Shown here: positions 60,783 to 64,000 of the stretch, piece after piece
Layout: every line of letters starts with the position of its first letter
Position numbering within the stretch: the first letter of the stretch is position 1
Assembly (NCBI GenBank): GCA_020543525.1
Contig: JAHYIO010000031.1
Span: 2,728,001 to 2,792,000 of the forward strand
Origin: Coriolopsis trogii
Taxonomy: Eukaryota; Basidiomycota; Agaricomycetes; Polyporales; Polyporaceae
Direction of reading: 5' to 3'
DNA length: 64,000 nt
The notes under the pieces: model-generated
Told to the model about the DNA's origin: nothing
The model's database searches: none
What the model saw: only the letters and a program-made list of their open reading frames with translations
Translations under genes and position numbers: made by a program

Positions 60783-62823
60783 ATGGCTGCCCGTCCTCCT
60801 CCTGCCCGTCCTCACATCGCACTCAACCCGACGAACAAGTTCTCTTCGTATAGCAACGACTGGGGTGAAGACGATGCCTGGGACAGCGCCTCAGACTCCG
60901 AGTCTACTGCGAAGCCGGATTGGAAACGTTCGTCGAATGCACGCGCATCTTCATCCACTACCGCACCAAAACCAGTGCCTAGACCCGCTCTCAACAACTC
61001 GTCCTCGACGCTTGCATTCTCTTATACCCATGTCCAAGCTCCGAGCTCCTACCCACCCAAGGGCGAGCAGCAGCCAGGCAAGAACGGATGGACCATCGTC
61101 AGGAAGTCCACGGACCGCGGCAGCCTCGAGAGCCGCGACTCTGCACCGCAAGTACAAGGCTCAGGATATGACGAACTGGATGGGGACATGGTTATAGGCG
61201 ATCTGGAGCCGGACGTAGACGATCGGGCGGGACCGCAGAGCGCAAAGCCGCGATACGACGACCAGGGCGTCCTCAGGGACGATGCCCAGGAGATCGTGAA
61301 TGGTGCGCTGACCGCGATCGCGTGTTCTCATTGACACCTCATCCAACGCTCAGATCCTCTGCACCTCATCACTCGCCAGTCCGCAAACAAGTCCAGGGCC
61401 GAAAGTCCACCAGGAGGTTCAGAGAAGCTCATGCGTGAACGCTCGATACGCACAAACAGGCGGCAGAAGTTCATAGACTGCATCGTGAAGGACGACGTCG
61501 ATATAGGTATGCCGTGTTAACGCTGATGCAAGAGCAAAGAGCATTTCCGATGATGAATATCCTAGCGCAATTGAGGAAACTCGCATGGAATGGCGTACCA
61601 AACGATCTCCGTCCGCTCGTTTGGCCATTGCTTCTGGTGAGTTCACGGACATCATCCTATGCCTCTTAGTTCTGTCCTCAACCCTTGACATGATTGAAGG
61701 GTTATCTCCCACTACCAAAACCCACCCGAATGTCTACTCTCGCCAGGAAACGTCGAGAATATGCATCGCTCGTTGAGATGACATTCTCTCGTGGTCGTGA
61801 CGGCCTGGATCAGCAGATTTGGCACCAAATTGAGATAGACGTGCCCCGAACACGGCCAGGTGTTATGCTTTGGATGCAAGCGTCCACGCAGCGAGTGAGT
61901 CTCTGCTCGATCACCTATTGCTCCGTAGTGTCCTAAATGAAGATCAGAGTCTGGAACGCATACTGTACGTATGGGCAATCCGACATCCGGCAAGTGGCTA
62001 CGTCCAGGGCATCAACGACTTGGCGACGCCATTCTTTCAAGTATTTCTCTCCGCATACATCGGTGAAGCTCCTTCGTTTTTTGGGCCATGCTGGTTCTAT
62101 TCTCATAAATTAGTACAGACTCGGACCCTGAAGAGTTCGATACTGGCATTCTCCCCGAAAGCGTGCGAACAGCAGTCGAAGCGGATACCTTCTGGTGTCT
62201 CTCGCGGCTGCTAGATGGCATTCAGGACAACTACATCGCCGGCCAGCCGGGGATTCACAGAAGCGTCAAGCGTATGGCGGAGCTTGTCGCTCGAATAGAC
62301 GGTGCGTACCCTACCTGCATGACATGGCCCACGAGCCACGTGCTGAACAGCTCCTCCTCACAGCACCGCTTTCAGCCCACCTGGAGGCGGAGAATGTCGA
62401 ATTTATGCAGTTTGCCTTCCGGTGGATGAACTGCCTGCTAATGCGGGAGATCAGCGTGCAGAACACGATTCGGATGTGGGATACATATCTCGTGCGTACT
62501 TGCTATTTTTGCTCTATCTCATTACTGAGGTCTGTGCAGGCGGAGGGTCCGGACGCATTCTCGCAGTTCCATCTCTATGTATGCTCGGCCTTCCTCGTGC
62601 GGTGGAGTAAGAAGCTGCAGGACATGGACTTCCAGGTGAGCCGATCCCCGAAGCGTATCTAGACGTGGCGTCACGATAACTGCGAACGTGGCAGGGCATC
62701 ATAATGTACCTCCAGTCGTTGCCGACACAAGGTTGGGCCGACCATGAGATTGAGATGCTGCTCAGCGAGGCATTCGTACATTACTCAACGTGGCACAACG
62801 CGCAGAGCCACTTCGGGAAGTGA
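60783..62823 (+). CDS. GYP1: Rab GTPase-activating protein Gyp1 (TBC1D22 type)
   Basis: Nine exons (60783-61302, 61354-61506, 61566-61636, 61700-61894, 61948-62062, 62119-62301, 62364-62491, 62540-62635, 62695-62823) give 529 residues in frame. The N-terminal 200 residues are disordered (Ser/Pro/Asp-rich). The TBC domain has LRKLAWNGVPNDLRPLVWPLLL, the arginine finger IEIDVPRTRP (about 291-300), the glutamine finger in IRHPASGYVQGINDLATPFF (about 330), FWCLSRLLDGIQDNYI, and FRWMNCLLMREI. This is the Gyp1/TBC1D22 subfamily, a Golgi GAP for Ypt1/Rab1-type GTPases. Both catalytic fingers are present. Confidence 0.92.
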
Positions 62824-63075
62824 TCGTCGACGCAATGTCTTAGTACTACCACTTTGGGCGTATCTGTAATCCTCATGGGAGGAAGGCGAACGCTTATGGG
62901 GGCAAGGAAAGTATGAATCGTGCAAGATACTGGTACTCAATTGCATATGATCGCGGCATACGGGCATCGTCATAACGTATTGTCCGTAGTAGAACACAAG
63001 CACATGCCATAATGAGAGATCACACAGTAGTGTTGGAAGGGAGAGGCTCGCAGCCACCATCGAGTATCCACGATC

Positions 63076-64000
63076 TCACTCCGTCTTACCCTTCACAAAC
63101 TCGATCTCGCGGTCAAGGGCCGCCTTGAGATCGTTCGCCTGGTCGGCAGTCTTCACTCGTATCCGGTACGGAGTCGATACACCCGCCTCGTGGCCCATGA
63201 ACGACACCGCCTTGTCCGACACGGTCGTGTTCATGCCCGAGTGGATCAAGAAGTTCTGTGCACACCGTCGCGCAAGTGATCAGCCACGTCCATCCTATGC
63301 AGCAAACAAGCAAACGGCACATACAATCGTGATCTTGCCCGTTCCGCTATTGCGCAACAGCACCCTCCGCGCGCCCGTCTCCTTGTGCTTCTTGAGCCTG
63401 AGCACGCCGACTCCGAGATCGCCCCACTGTGCCTTGCCCTCCTTGTCCTTCGTCATCTTATATACCTTGCTCCGGATCTCGTGCACAGTCACCTCGTCCT
63501 CCTCGCCCTCGCCCTCCTGGTCGTGCACCGACGACGAGGCGAGGAGCGGTGGAGGCGGCTGATCGCCTGCCTCACCGGGCGCTGGGGTGCCCTCCCCAGA
63601 GGACGGGCCCGCCTTCGACTCGCTCTCGCCAGCGCTCGCTCCGCTATCGCCAAACACGGATGCCGAGGCAGACGCAGACGCAGGCTTGAGAGGCGCGAAT
63701 GAGAAAGGGAGCGACTTGACGGGCCCGTCCTTGCCACCGTCGGCGTCTGGAGTCTTTGGCGGACTGCCGAACCCGAACCCGACAGGGTTCCCGATACTGC
63801 CCGCCTTGGACCCGAACACACTGCCTGCGGCGGGTGTGCCAAAGAAGGAGGGCTTGCCTGGGGAGGCAGAGCCGAAGGAGAATGGTTTGCTATCCTTGTC
63901 CTTCTCGGGCGTCGTGTTCGTCGTGGTCCCTGATGTCGAGGAGGTGCCACTGAAAGGGTTAAAGGACGAGGAGCCGCTGGTGCCAAAGAACGAGACAGGG
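63076..64000 (-). CDS. NUP2: Nup2/Nup50-like nucleoporin with RanBD (5' end outside window)
   Basis: Two exons are visible: from beyond 64000 to 63325, and 63255-63076 with the stop. FG-type repeats come first (SFFGTSG, FNPFSG, PFSFGS, SFFGTPAAGSVFG, FGFG), then a Ser/Ala/Gly-rich spacer, then a Ran-binding domain: VTVHEIRSKVYKMTKD...WGDLGVGVLRLKKHKETGARRVLLRNSGTGKITINF, LIHSGMNTTV. The protein ends RIRVKTADQANDLKAALDREI. Nup2 works at the nuclear pore basket in importin-alpha release and Ran-dependent transport. Converges with GYP1. Confidence 0.85.

Overview
The window is nuclear DNA of a filamentous basidiomycete, most likely a wood-decay agaricomycete (Polyporales-like). The evidence is about 25 genes with many short GT-AG introns (mostly 45-75 nt), GC-rich third codon positions, and a typical agaricomycete gene set: a CBM1-linked carbohydrate esterase, cupredoxin-fold serine-rich GPI-type proteins, DUF6533 and DUF7727 membrane proteins, several HET-domain genes, Rds1-like ferritin-fold and Old Yellow Enzyme genes. 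Exon models were built by hand from splice sites, reading phase and protein similarity. Most models listed with complete exons sum to an exact multiple of three. No rRNA, tRNA or CRISPR was seen.

Layout. 0-6 kb: a PC-esterase-like membrane protein (cut by the left edge) diverges from DAD4 (kinetochore DASH complex) across a promoter holding a perfect TGACGTCA site; then a doubtful small membrane protein and a secreted CBM1 acetylxylan/feruloyl-type esterase. 6-24 kb: HET gene 1, the SEA/GATOR subunit Mio/SEA4 on the other strand, a tandem pair of cupredoxin proteins, and HET genes 2 and 3. 24-39 kb: housekeeping and unknown genes: a securin-like protein, two unknown genes, a long protein ending in a HicA-like domain, a single-pass membrane protein, a DUF7727 protein and Ap4A phosphorylase. 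40-50 kb: an Rds1-like ferritin-fold protein, an Old Yellow Enzyme pseudogene split by a 681-bp inverted-repeat element, an intact Old Yellow Enzyme, and a DJ-1/PfpI gene between two diverged direct repeats. 50-64 kb: a membrane receptor-like protein, a DUF6533 protein, HET gene 4, an unknown proline-rich protein, the Rab-GAP Gyp1/TBC1D22, and a Nup2-like nucleoporin running off the right edge.

Functional themes. The four HET paralogs, all on the plus strand, are the main accessory feature. Genes 2, 3 and 4 share a HET domain, a conserved beta-rich middle region, a 350-450 residue disordered stretch and a short cationic-aromatic C-terminal tail; gene 1 stops where the disordered stretch would begin. 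This looks like an expanded non-self recognition (allorecognition) family with an undescribed tail. The 41-50 kb part shows recent turnover: a dead paralog carrying a probable Tc1/mariner-type MITE with a TA duplication, and a segmental duplication that left a broken 3' gene fragment.
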